A stretch of 64,000 nt of DNA from Sympetrum striolatum. Taxonomy: Eukaryota; Arthropoda; Insecta; Odonata; Libellulidae. The position numbers were made by a program, and so were the translations under genes. Below the pieces are notes generated by a model. The model worked only from the letters and a program-made list of their open reading frames with translations. It made no database searches and was not told where the DNA came from. Location of the stretch: the NCBI GenBank assembly GCA_947579665.1, contig OX388347.1, positions 20,762,562 to 20,826,561 on the forward strand, given 5' to 3'. The first letter of the stretch is position 1. Every line of letters starts with the position of its first letter. Shown in pieces: positions 42,356-55,700 of this stretch.

Positions 42356-42576
42356 CTAAGATATCATTGCGATAATTTGCGCGATTGATCAAGAAGCAAG
42401 TGTAAACATCGCCCCACTCGTGTCTCTCCAATACTTCGAAATCAACAGGGCCAAATTGATCTCCTGCTGTCGCGATTTTGGCGTCTAACGCAACCCCGCC
42501 CATTTCCCTCCTTCCGTCAATTATCTCCTGACGGTGCGTTCCTCGTAAGTGCTCGAGCACCGGGTGACATTGGCCA
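42356..42576 (-). CDS. Orphan exon-like open frame, unknown protein
   Basis: The stretch is bounded by an acceptor (CCTTAATTTGCAG) and a strong donor (TTAG/GTAAGTT), and 73 codons are open between them. It would encode GQCHPVLEHLRGTHRQEIID, then VDFEVLERHEWGDVYTC and INRANYRNDIL. The composition looks like a soluble globular protein. I do not recognise a family, and no partner exon was found nearby. It lies on the same strand as the Akap200-like gene, inside its possible 5' intron. It could be an alternative exon, a nested gene or a decayed exon. Confidence 0.3.
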
Positions 42577-43959
42577 CTGCAAATTAAGGCTAAAAACGAA
42601 CTAAATGCAGAATTTATCCTAGGGAACAGAAAAAGACAATATAGGAACCGAGTACGGTATTCGCAAAAGCAATTATAATATCATACTGGAATCATCCTTA
42701 AAAAGAGAAAAAATATCGAGCCAGCAAGAAGAAATCGATGCTCAGATATTAAATTTTATTTAATTGGGAACTCAACGCTGAGATTCAATACGAGAAAACA
42801 GCCATTTAAAGTATATTCTTGGTCATACTTTTCAGCTGAAATCACAAATGTAAACCAGACAAATATTTACTCATTTGATAAATAAAAGGAAAACAAAGAA
42901 TATATATGTTCATTCAGTGAACTACATTGAATGAAGGAAATGGAATTTCCAGAAAATAAGGAATTTCTTCGAAATTATATCGGGCAATACGTATGCCGGA
43001 TTTCCCGACACACGAGGGAAATGTTTTTTTTTTAATATCCGCTCCCAACCGCAAGGAAATTCTGCGTTAAAGCAGTGAAATAAGCAAAGTAAAACCAGAA
43101 TTTACGGACAGCCCTTCTCATTTGGCCTCGCAAGTTACTGTATTCTGAAAGAAAGAGGTAAAAATCTCAAATTTTAATAAATTTATCCCTATTATAGATT
43201 TCACAGTAATTTAAGGATCAAAATCCATATTGAGAAAACTTTTACTTCTCAATATAGATTATGATATAATTAATAACTACCACAAAGTTACGCCTGATTC
43301 CGTTTCGTTTAATTTAAGTATTCTTAGCAGAATGGAAAAGAATACAAAATCCGGATTTAATATTGAATCGGATAGCATATCTTGTTAAACGATGCTTCCT
43401 CACAGTGGTCTTAAATGCTACCTAAAGAATTGTTACGTAAGTGCTTCCGAATGGGAAGTTTCGGTCAACGCGTTATCTTTTGCATGCAGCAAAATACCCA
43501 ACGTTTTAAAATTTGTATCATATTAACGACTTTCATGACGAAATATTTCATCGTACATCCGATGAAATTACAAAGAAGCTAAAAACTAAACCAGTGAAAC
43601 ATGGTTACCTATTAAGAAAACGGAAAAGTACTGGGGGAAACTATCACAAATGAGTCAAGTCGTTTAGGACTTGAAAAAATAAATATTTTCACACCGGTTT
43701 TGTAGTAATCAATTATTTGCGTCAAAATTTAACCCAAATAATTAACTATTTTGAAAAATTCTGAAAAATGAATTCATATTAACCTAGATTACTCCATCAC
43801 TCTCACGAATTTTCAAATCTAATCATGTACGCCATAACAATTGTTTCTGATTTTCTATCTGATATGCATACGCTCAACTTGGGACATCTAAAAGCAAACA
43901 CCCACGTATTTACGGGAATATAAGGAGGGAATCCTTCCGCCAAAAATGGCGAAAATTCG

Positions 43960-44135
43960 CACAGTAGGAACTAAAGGCGCTTGACATGCAAAGATGGACC
44001 AGGAAGCCGGCTCTGAAGGGAAGCATGCGCGGTGGCCGGCCCCACCCATCTGCCACCCTCCCCGGGGCGGGGGCGGCCCTCGAGGCGCAGCTGTTGCAGC
44101 GAGTAAAGATGGCGAGGGGAGGAAAGAATAAAAGA
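43960..44135. promoter_or_regulatory. GC-rich, CG-rich patch with clustered factor-site motifs
   Basis: Within AT-rich DNA this patch contains GCATGCGC (NRF1-like half), CCCCGGGGCGGGGGCGGCC (GC-box-like), CAGCTG (E-box) and AAGATGGCG (YY1-like). Such clustering suggests a promoter or enhancer, possibly of the minus-strand Akap200-like gene. No exon boundary was tied to it. Confidence 0.35.
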
Positions 44136-46467
44136 TGGGATGTTTATTAAAGAGGCTTAACTGAGGCGCAATCGGTTATTGAGAAGATGGGGCGAGATTC
44201 CACGACGAGTTCAGGCTACACGATACACAACAATCAGGCCAAGCGATATCCCCCTTCATTTTAAATAAAAAAGGGTGATATTAAAACAATTACATCGATC
44301 AAACTTAATTATTTTTAAATGCTGACGGGTTGTCTTATAGCTCGAACCCAGAGGCTAGTGATAATTAAGTTTTTAGCGACTATTTCCTAAGGGTAAAAAT
44401 TAGGATTACAATGGCATTAAATGATCCACTTACGGCCTAGAGAAAGGTTAAAAATCCGCATATTATCTGGTTTGCTCATATTTTTGTCGACTCGATTAGA
44501 ATCCCATGATATTATACTGACTGACCTTACGTTTTCACAACAAAAATTAATGTGAAGTTAAAAAAAATGTTCCGGGATTAAGGCAGTCATTGATTCAGGA
44601 CACAACTGACGGCCACCGAAAATAAATGAAATTTATCCAGCTGAGAGCAGTGTAAGATTTTAAACTAGTGCTGGGAAATCTTAGGGCGCAACGTGTGATT
44701 CCCAGGAGAACAGGGTGAATCAGCTTTCACGGCTAGCTGTAGAAAATTCCGACGTAAATTTCTGGTCGTAAGAATAAAATAGTACGGTGGCGACAGTACC
44801 CATCGCAATTGAAATGTCTCTGAAAACGAGCGACCGCATGGGCTAGAAAGGACACGTTCCAAGGGAAGAGAAAGGGGGCAGCGGGGCCGAAATATTTTCT
44901 CCTACTCCACACTGGGTCGCCACATTCCATTGTGTGGCGGGATTTGTCCTCGCAATCGAAGAATGGCACCGAAGAAGTAAAACCCTGACGCAATCTCACT
45001 CGTTGAGTTCTAGGATCTCCGCTATCAGTCCCGCCATACATCTTTACACTTCTAACATCTAAATCCTAGCAGGAAAACTAATGCTATGTTACAGCGGTCA
45101 AACAATTATTAACATTTACACCAAAATAAAAAAGAATCAATTAAAAGAATAAAATGTACACCTCATAAAATAATTAACATATTGGTAGCATTCAAGATGT
45201 ATTTCTTTCGGCAGGAATAGTCATCTTAACGAACTTCTTAACAGTGGAAGCGGTTAACAAACAAACAATATTTCAAGCTGTGCCATCTCAACACAGTAAG
45301 ACCCGGAAACGAAACAACGAATCTAATAGTTAACATATTGTACGCAATTAGAGGCTTTGAGAGATACAAAAATCCAGGTTATAACATTAGAATTACATAC
45401 AATACTGCGAGTTCACAAACAATCTTTTTGCTATTACAAGATTTTTCAAATCCAAACGTAATGTGCCAGTAATGGCACAGAAATCCTTCCTTAATCCAAA
45501 CATCTTTTGAAGAAAACAGACAGCTTAGTGAATGAAAAAAGAAGCAACAGGAGATTAACGTACTCAGCGTGAGAAAGGCAATAAGAATAAGAAATGATTG
45601 TTTCTTCGAGATAAAATCACACAACGTTGAAATACCTACACGGTTACGTATCAACTCAATGACTAGGACAGATATTGTGAGAAATATCACACAAACTTTG
45701 AAATTATATATGTCTACTTTGAGATTTCAGATTACGAATATGAACTGATAGGATTTAATCGCAATGAGCAAAACAATTTCAGTCATAACAATAAAGGCCT
45801 TTAACAAGATTTCCTCAAAATCGCGATTTATTAACCACTGGTAATAACGAAGTAGTGGTGTAATAAAAAGCCTTCACAAATTTTATTACCATGAAAATCA
45901 ACCACAATTTAATTCTGCACTGCCATAAGTCGTGTAAAGAGTAAGTATAATAAGTTTGAAACAGGAAAAAATGAAATATATAGACGGATATCGTGATATT
46001 TAGAAGAGAGATGGGAAATTTCAACGCCACCAACTCTTGATCGTGCACCGTTCACGGAAACTTCACTCCAGAAGCTAATTCAAGGTATTAACAATATACA
46101 TTCCGTGGATCAATTCACTCAAACTACTGGAGATTTCATTCTCGATTTAGTGTAATACTTTGGAAAGAAACATGGACAAATAATTAATTTGTTAGTTTTT
46201 ACATTTTAAACAGAAACACACATACGACGGGAAACTCAGCAAATGAATTCAATAAGCTATTCCAAAACCACGAAACGCCAAAAAATGGGGGAAAATATTT
46301 CACGTGTGTAATCTTAAGCCATATCATCAAACCGTTATTTAATTTTATTGTGAAAAATAATTTTTAAATTCAAATTCAGTCGAGCGAGAAATCTCCCGCC
46401 CTCGATTAATAACGGAAAATTTACGTAAACGTAGAAAACGAATGTCTTTCAAAAAGCATGTACTTAC

Positions 46468-46930
46468 AGATAATTATGATTACTCCGCTGAGGTTTCAGT
46501 GATTGGTACAACAGGGTAGACTTCCAATCCAAAGTTAAAACTAAGCCTAGCCAAGTACCGCAAAGTTACACTCGTCTCAACACTGACATTCCCAACTACT
46601 GAATCTCCCTCCAAACGGTGTCTCCGTCCGGAGTAAGGAACTGTTTTCCTCACGTGGTTACCACTCACACACGATTACCCGAAAAATACAGCGAATCGTT
46701 CAAATATACAACATTTGGTTGACTGGTATCGACTCAAGACTTCGTACCTGCCCAGTTACCCGATCTTTGCTGTGTACTCGACGTCCAATGCACTTCGTAG
46801 GACCGGCTTTGTCGCCTTCACTTCAGTGTATCTGGTCACGTGCTTCTATTGGCCATTCCCGGCGCAGCGTGCACCACGCAGTACTGACGCTTGGAGGAGA
46901 CGCTCCGGCTACGCTGCAGTGCTGCCAAGC
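46468..46930 (-). promoter_or_regulatory. Candidate promoter and non-coding first exon of the Akap200-like gene
   Basis: On the minus strand a strong donor (ATCT/GTAAGTA) ends at 46468. The upstream 460 bp is CG-rich, with GGCCAAT (CCAAT box) near 46850 and CACGTG-like and other motifs nearby. The 31287 acceptor needs an upstream exon, and this is the clearest candidate noticed. The evidence is positional and motif-based only. Confidence 0.3.
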
Positions 46931-49056
46931 TTAACTAACTGTCCGTTGACGTTTGGGTGTGGTGATAATACGGGATATTAATTAAACTCAAATAAACAAC
47001 AATAGTATTTACTTCGGTTCTATAAGAAAGTCAGTTTATTGCTTCCATAAATGCAAATTACATGCGTTTTCCATAGTTTAACAAGGAACATAAGTATGGA
47101 AAACAATTAATATTCGGAAAAAAAGATTTAAGACAGAATGCAATAGAGCAAGTACACAAAAATTCTTCACATCATGCTTCCGCATAAAGTCCTATGACGG
47201 ATTATTGCTAATATCCCTTTACAATGATTTGGCAACAGCGTTCGATGAATCATTGGACGGGGTGAATTGAATAGGATGGGGGAATATCACTCACTGATCG
47301 ATGACTTTTCAGATGTATATGCTGCTGTAACACTTTCTCTGCAATGTAACCTTTTTAAATCCAACATTGGTACTAGTATCTGGACGTGAAATTGCAACAT
47401 TTTACCAAAACGATAGGCAAAATTAATTCCGTTCAATTTTAACGCAACATATATATTGGCGTAAAAAATCTCAACAAATAACAAATAATTACATAATAAT
47501 CGACTAACTTCACATTCTGGTAAAACTGCAATTTTTTCACCCTGTGCAACAATTTTATATACAAAATCGCCATTGGTGGAAATGAATTTCTAAAAAAATA
47601 TATATTTTTCTCTTTAGTTTCATATCTAAGCAACAACTTAGTAATAAAAATAGTGATTCACTACAGCTTTTAGGTCCTGAGAAAATAAATGCAACTTTAC
47701 AATCCAATGCAACACATCACTAAACAAATTTGCGAATAAATAAAACAATCAGTAGAAAGCAAAATTGAGAAACAACAATGATGGATATCTATAAGAACTG
47801 TTTTTGAAAATGTGATGTTATAAAATCATAAGGAAAATAATACCTTAAATAAACTGAGAAGAGAAATCCCTAAATGAGACAAGATGAAACTATAATAGGA
47901 TGATGGAACAACAAATAAGAGATTAGCAGCAGATTTTGAGACAATAAGTTAAACTTCCTTGAATCGTGGAAATACTCCTTACAGTAGAAAATATAATAAG
48001 ATTAAGTTATTGGAAAGAATATACTCTAAAGAGAAAAATCCAACTTCAAAATATGAGTGTCTTACTTTCCATTAGTTCAATTTATGTAACACCAACAGCA
48101 ACCTTTTCATTATCTTCCTTAGATTATAAAGCAAAATTCCTCAAGTGAAATGTGAAGCCCAAGTCACAGCAATTCTATTGAAAAGTAAGTGAAAATTGTG
48201 CATTTTTCAAAGTTCCAAGAAAATATTCTATCTCATTTGCCCTAAACCACAACTTAGTTGCTCCAGATAAAGATTAAACAGAAAAAATGATGAAAATTTG
48301 GAGGATAATGATGCAATTGAAACACTAGTAATAGGAACCTATACTACATAATAACCAAAGAAAGTTTTCAGACAAGCAAAGGAAAATATTTCTTAAAACA
48401 CTTCCTATTTTTTGACACAATTTTTGCAATAATGAAATGAATAATCAAGAAAGAAAACTGGTATTCAAATAATAATTATTTTGCTAAGAAATAAAAATTA
48501 TTTTGTTAACAAATAATTGACAAAGTGTATTGACACAATAAAATATGCCAATTAGAAGTATGCATTGATAGCAGCCAAATGTTACTTAAATTTTTACAAG
48601 AATAACTTACATTTTATTTTTTCATTTGTTGAAGCATTAAAAAAAAAGAATACTAATTCATATTAAGGTCTTCCAACAGAAATGATTTTCATTTATTACT
48701 TTAAAAAATCTGAAATAAATTCTGCTCCATTCTTTACATTTTCAGAATGCTATTTGTAAGTAAAAAAATGATGTTGCTTATTAATCAAAATTTAAATAAA
48801 CTACAGCCTCAACTTACATCAAAAAGGTTTCTTCATAAAAAGTGAAATACTGAGAAATTCAATTCCTAACTTTTTCAAATAACTGTTATCCATTTCAACC
48901 AGTCTTACAAAAAACAACCATAACCTAGTAAAAACTTTGTATAAAACAGTAATTTTAGAGTGCAAAATTTTATAGTAGTATTATATTATTGTGAAGCGTA
49001 TATCTTTCATTGAAACAGCTTTAATGGCAAAGAATGACAATGGTGGGGAAACTCAT
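46931..49056. other. Region between the two genes, downstream of SGPP
   Basis: CG is present to about 47.97 kb, then absent for about 1 kb (47967-48996). The SGPP transcript or its methylated domain may therefore extend to about 48 kb. No coding frame was recognised. Confidence 0.5.
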
Positions 49057-49062
49057 TTTATT
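49057..49062 (-). terminator. Candidate poly(A) signal of SGPP
   Basis: A minus-strand AATAAA lies about 226 bases after the stop codon at 49288. It is the first canonical hexamer noticed downstream. The sequence is very AT-rich and other AATAAA copies occur further on, so the true cleavage site is uncertain. Confidence 0.3.
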
Positions 49063-49287
49063 CTATAATAAATATACTATATGATAGCTATCTAAAAAGT
49101 TTTTGTTTAAAATACATCCCTCCAGTATGACAAATACTGTCCAGGAAAAACACAAAAGAATAATTTTAATTATACTGACTCTAAATCAGTAAATGCCATC
49201 AATAATCAGAAAACTTTGTGCACTTCTCAAACACTGATTTTCAAAATTTGAGTGATGAAATACGTGATGTATAAAATAGAGATTGCT

Positions 49288-49702
49288 TCAGATCTCTGTA
49301 TAGAAGGTGGGTCTCTCTATGTGCAGAAGCCGAAAGGCAGCTGGTAGAAGATATAGAGTGATAAAACCAACAGCAGCATAAGTTACAAATTTATATCCGA
49401 GCTCTACAGCTACTTCAGCTCGAGAGGAGCTTGGCTCTTCAGGTGATTTACTAGTGCCTAATAAAATGGCACGTAACGTGGCATATGAGGCCCACTTGCA
49501 TAATGCACGAGTTGCAACAATGCAAGAAAAACCAAGGGCAGTTCTCAGTAGAATTAAACCCATCATCTCATACGAAGGCCATAAAATGGTGTGAGGAAGA
49601 GTAGCCTTTGGAAAGGGCTCGTGCATTGTGCCCAAATGGTAGTTGGTCCAAGCACCAACCTCCACCCCAAGGGAAACACCCAACACCACTGTTGTATCTC
49701 CT
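49288..49702 (-). CDS. SGPP: SGPP coding exon 6 (C-terminus and stop)
   Basis: This exon encodes one base of codon 328, residues 329-465 and the stop codon. The acceptor is TTTTTTCCAG. It starts RGDTTVVLGVSLGVEVGAW, then carries two or three further hydrophobic segments (for example MMGLILLRTALGF and FVTYAAVGFITLYLLPAAF). It ends in a short polar tail. The open frame continues seven codons upstream into the intron, but the acceptor and homology place the exon start at 49702. Confidence 0.93.
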
Positions 49703-52700
49703 CTGGAAAAAATTAATAAAATCATGAATTTCAGTTGATCACAATATAAGACTTAACTTACTAATTTCAACTGCAGATAGCTTCCCAAACTTTCATAAAT
49801 ATACTCACTGACTAAGAGTCAGTTTCTACATCTCTGAAATTAGATAGGTCATATGCAGGGCAGGCCAAAGATAGAGAAAGGCAGAGTGAAAAAGTTTCCT
49901 AAAGCGTGAATTCATTTAAGAATCAGGAAATTCAATTGTAGATTATGAAATGATTCATTATTGAACTCCACAGAAGATGCAAATCAAGCATAGCCTTTTG
50001 GACTTGATAAACATAGGGCCTTCTGTGGAAGTATGTTTAAATTAAATTATTTCTGTTGCATATCATAATGCAGGAATTCTGACAAGTCATGCCATAGACA
50101 GTCTGAATTTTAAAGAATTACCCCTTTGAATGACGAGTACCAGAAAGAAGTAGAGGCACATTAATACCAAAAGACATGGGCTAAAGCCATTTACAATACT
50201 TTATTAAAAAGACTAGCACTGGCACTCTTCTACTTTACAACTATTGCTGGATATCTCATGATACATTTTTATGAGGGTGTTCTTTCATTTTGAAAATTGC
50301 AAAATATGCCAGAAATGAAAGGGTTAATTCCACAAGAGCCAAAGAATTCTGAATCTAGTAAAAAAATTGTGAAAAAAGGAACTCTTGCAATTATGTACGG
50401 ATTACTCTGTAAGAACATACATTAACAGTATTGGTATTCAGGCGGTATATCATTGTTTCATACCCTGCACAACTTTTTGGGGACATCTAATTTTCTTTAC
50501 TATAAGAAGAGCTAAATGTTTTATTAAATAAATAATCTTTAAACTTAAGCTCATACAGGCCCTATCCTGTTGATACTATCAGAGGAAGATTCACATCAAG
50601 CTTTCTTGTTCTTGGCAAACCTTTCTGATCCTAACTGATTCATATCATATACTGAGTCCATAACTCTAATCTATATTATTCAGAAAATCTCAGATCCTAA
50701 AATTTCAAGGTAATATGATTATGATGATACCAATGGTGTGAGAATTTGCCATCATATGAATTAAGGCACCTATGTACGAGAGGCGCTTAACCAGTAGAAA
50801 ACGGATGCTGCTGGCTGCTGCTTTTTGCTGCATTTCCTTAAAAAAGGTTTTTCCGCCTGCTGATCTAAGGTAAGCAACTTGTAAAATAGTTTAAATGTCT
50901 GAGTGTATAGACAGTCAGAAATCCATTATGTGATTACATTAAGTGGTTATCAAATATAATCAATTTTCAAATACAATAATATCAAATCAGAATACATTGT
51001 GTTAATAGGCGTTCTGTATTGACAAATGATTGGGAACCTGTCAACTATGGCCGGTAACCTTGAAATTTGGTTGAATTAAAAAAGCAGCATTTTGGGCAAA
51101 ATGATCCCACCAGGAGATAATTTTGCCTGTCATTGCTTATTTAATTGGTTATGTTGAATGATTATTTCTTTCACTGAATTGCAAGTTAAAAAACGTGATT
51201 AAAATGTTTTTTTTTTGCCTTTATTTTTTAAATATACAATAAAATATGTAGGCTAGGCAAAATGTATGACTAGAAAACATTTATTTAGGGTCTAGGATTT
51301 TCTTCAGGCATTCAATTCACTAAAGCAATATTTTTATGTTTGCCAGTTACACAATTATAAAAGAAAAACACAGAGTCAAGGCTGGGATGAGGAAAATATC
51401 ACAGTTTTTGCTCATTTCTAATGGAAAACCTTTTCCAAATAACATATGCATCATCATTTCGCCCCACATGTTGGGCATAATGATCCTTTCGTAAGGAATT
51501 TAATTTAGACATTTCAGGAACTAGTTAAAGTTGCAAACAGTCATCTGTGGTGTAAATAATCGATTAAAACTATGGAGAAAACCATGCCTGGAAACAAGAC
51601 CATCAAATGGTTGATAAAGATGACATATAACCCTATTTTCCTCAGGGGTATCCCTTACTACTACTATTTACTGGGTTTCCTATTCCACTATGCAGTTAGA
51701 TAACATAGCTCATTTTGCCATTCAACCAATAAAAATCATATATTTACATGCTGTTAACAGTTTAGGCTAATTCATAAATTCATAATTATGGTAAATAAAC
51801 ACAGAATATTATTAAATTGGCCACAACTTAAGCCCATATTGAATCATACCTTGTTGGAGTCCACCTGTCCCCACTAGGTGAATACACAACCATCAATATG
51901 GTGCACACAGTAAGTAGTACCGGAGAATACTCGTGTGTAAGGATAAAGTGATCCATTGAATCAACCAATGGAATGAGAGGAATCATTAGTAGCAGAACTA
52001 AGATCAGCCCAGCTACTATATCCTATTGAATAAAGAAATTAGATTGATTGGTGAAAGAAATAAATTACATATAGTTATGTAACAACCATGTATCACTATA
52101 AAAACACACTATGTATCAAATGAAAAAAAAAATTACTTTCAAGTTAAAATGAAAAAAATATAATATTTTCAAGTTAAATTATTTGCATACCCAAAGATTG
52201 CACTTACCAGAACAGAATGCATTCCAAGATAGAGGCGACTGATACATACTACAGAACACCAGATTATTGCAAAAACTATTCCAACCACCAGGGAGTACTG
52301 CAACAAAAGAAAATCAGATTCTATGACACCATAATTTAAAATGCTGCAAATATCAATTGCATTAGTCTAATTGATGCAACTTTAAAAAAATAAAATACAA
52401 CCTTTTTAATCATTCATATAGTATCAATTCAGATGAAAATTTGCAAATACATTATATAAATGGGGAAAAAAGCCAATTATTCCAAGTAGTCTATTCCAAT
52501 ACCTTACATAAAATCAAACCTTAGATATTTTTAAAATGTGTTTAAGCAATGCAATCTTTAATTGAGCCAGAAGAAATTCATTTTTTTACATTTCACTAGA
52601 TTTGAGGAAAGATATTAGTTGTGGGTACTTTTAACTGTAATTTCATTTTAAGGAATAAAATAAGGAAGCAGGTTAGAATTGTAATAACAATATACAGAAT

Positions 52701-55700
52701 AAATTGTCTAAGAATGAATTGCACTAAACCGAATAATTATTCCATCTCAAGCTAGTATTCTAGCCTTGACAGATAAACAGGAGAGACATCGATTCCTTTA
52801 TTTATAAATGAATACAATACAATATATAAAAATCACAAATACAAACTAAATATATTTTATTGAATTTTTAGGTATTGGAAACCCTTGCATGCGATGTGCA
52901 ATGCAAATGATAGAGAAGAAAGAGGAAGTTCTTGATAAACAATCAGCCCTCTTGAGTAAATTAACATGTCATATGGAGACAAAACAAAACTGTAAATTTT
53001 ACATATAATATGAAAAGAACAAGGAATAATTTTTGACAAATTCCAAGTTAATCACTAAACAAAATCTTGTTCAAATATACATGAAAAAGTTCAACTGCTT
53101 CTGTTTTTATAAATAACATAGATTTCCTATTGAGAATAAAGATGAAGTTATTTCATCTGCTTTTTTATGAAAATGACAACCCCCTAAATTTCTACATCCT
53201 CACTCAGTTAATCCTCTGAATCTCTCTCGTCAATGATATCTTGAGATTCTACTTCCTCACTCTGTTAATCCTCTGAATCTCTCTCATCATCGATATCTTG
53301 AGATTATATTGTACGAGTAAAAGTTGCTTGCATACTGCAAGCATACGAAAGGTATTTATAATCTTTACTCACATGCCAAGTTTTGAGTTTCGATGTTATC
53401 GCAGAGGGGTTAAAAAAAATCTTAAAAATCGTAGCAATTTCTAATTTTTGTAGATGCCTGATGTCGAACCCAGGCCCTATTGGCTGATTCGAATAGACAT
53501 TATAATTTGGTAGGATCTGATCTTCATTAATGCAAAGTTTAAAGTTGATATCATACCGAGAAGGTCCTGAATTAAGACTCCATTATCCCCATCTGAAATG
53601 CATACAGAATGTAAATGGCTCTCTTGGATCAAACCAAGGACGATCTAGGAAATATAAAACATGTTTGTGAAATGTATCTATGATCTCTATCTATATGCCA
53701 AATTTCAAGTTTTTATATTATTGGGAAGAGGTTCAAAATAATTCTTGAAAATCGGATCAGTTAAAGATTGTAGAGACCCCTGGTGTCGAACCCAGGACAT
53801 ACTGGTATCTGTGAATGCACAGTACGACTTGTTAGGACATGATCTTATTTAATGCGAAGTTTGGAATCGATATCATGCTAGGAAGTACCTAAAATTTGTT
53901 TCTGTTATCTCCATAAGAAATGCATTGAGGAATGTAAATGGCCCTCTGGGATCGAACCAAAAACCATCAGCGAGTTGCTTAAGTTCTATTATAAAATATA
54001 TTCATGATTCTTAAAAATCGGATCAGTTGCTGATTGTATAGATGCCTGGTGTCGAACCCAAGACATATTGGTAGCTGTGAATGCACAGTGTGACTTGTTA
54101 GGACTTGATCTTATTTAATGCAAAGTTTGAAATCGATATCATGCTAGGAAGTACCTAAAATTTGTTTCTGTTATCTCCATAAGAAATGCTTTGAGGAACG
54201 TAAATGGCCCTCTGGGATCGAACCAAGGACCATCAGCGAATTGATAAAATTCGATTATAAAATATATTTATGATCTCTATCCACGTGCTGAGTATCAAGA
54301 TCCAAGTCATCGGGAAGGGATCCAAAAAAAAATCTTAAAAATTGCCACTATACATTTTAAAGGGGAGATATTTGCCCTGACGTACCATCAAACCAAGGAT
54401 AATCTTCGTAGATGACTTTATGGCTTTCTTTAGATATGCACAGTGTCTAGCGATCCCTCAAATTTCAACTCTCTACTTTGCTGGGAAGTGCATCAAAAAA
54501 TTTTCAAAAATCCCCACCATGTATCTTTATGGGGAAAATCAGGACTTTGGGGCCTTCTGGAAATTGAACCCATGACACTGAGGTTAGAAGTCGGCTTTTT
54601 CTGGATGTTTAACGTTAGGGCCTATACGCTGTAAAAATTTCAAGTTAATGATGTTTGTGGTTTAGCCTGTGAATTGGTATCCTATCTGGGTATCTATATC
54701 CATGAATGAATCTGGAGAAGGAATTATATATAATAGATGTTTAAATTAATCTTTCCAGAAATCAGTTAAATACACCTGCGAAGTTCACTAAGTTACATTC
54801 ACTGGATTAATATCATTAATGTAAATCTAAATTAAAGGTTGGTTTTTACAAAAATCAGTATCACAAATAACCTCTCCCTACAATCATAAAATACAAAACA
54901 TATTGTTTCTGTATATTTTACTTATTTAAAACTACGATATTCATGTTTGACATACTCAATTTAATTGATAAAAATTATAATAGATGATAAACACAATGAT
55001 TTTTAATTCACTTAGATACTCTTTTACAATTGCAATAAGATACTGAAGCATAACTTTTAGCATTTAAATTTAAATCTAAGGAAGAGGTAAGGAACCTGAA
55101 CCCTTTACGTTACAAGCAGTCTCCTTGGCTTTCAATGTCAGTTTTTCCTTATTAACATAAAAAATATGTATTTTAATGTTTTGCTTCCTATTCTCACTTA
55201 TGATGTTAAGAGAAAAATGAAATTTAGGCATCTTACCTTAGCTTACTTGGAGATATTATTTGTAATCTTTCATACTGTTTCAATGTACAAAAATTAGAAT
55301 GTAGACAATACACTATTCAACAATGGCCTGATGATTTCATAATAATAGTATTTTATATTTCATACTACCTTAGAGCTGGGGTACTCATTGTATTTTGGTT
55401 TCATGGCACCCAAGGGCATTTCAGAAAGTGAAGCGGGCACCACATAACCTTTCTGTCCAGGGTGATATTCAAGTCATCCCTTGGCAATATTATTATTTAC
55501 TAGTTAACTGTAAGCGGTTATAAAAAAATGCATCTAGGTAAATGAGATTGAGAAAATTACAACGTATATAAATTCATCACAACCTCACAGCCTGAGAAAG
55601 TCTTTATCTCCGAAGAAGATTTGATTACGGGGAATAAATCTGGTATGAAGGTTTTCGCTAAATGTACACTGCTGTGTTCCGAAAAGCAGCAATTTGTCAT

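Larger units (their letters stand above)
31288..46467. other. Probable 5' intron / upstream region of the Akap200-like gene
   Basis: This is CG-rich non-coding sequence with GC-rich patches at 32.4-32.65, 33.4-34.0, 34.5-34.85 and 43.97-44.13 kb, plus one exon-like open frame at 42576-42356. It is an intron only if the proposed non-coding exon at 46468 is real. Confidence 0.4.

Noticed and set aside
53390..54650. True tRNA genes suggested by the TTCGA cores
   Set aside because: No acceptor stem or cloverleaf can be formed around the B-box-like cores.
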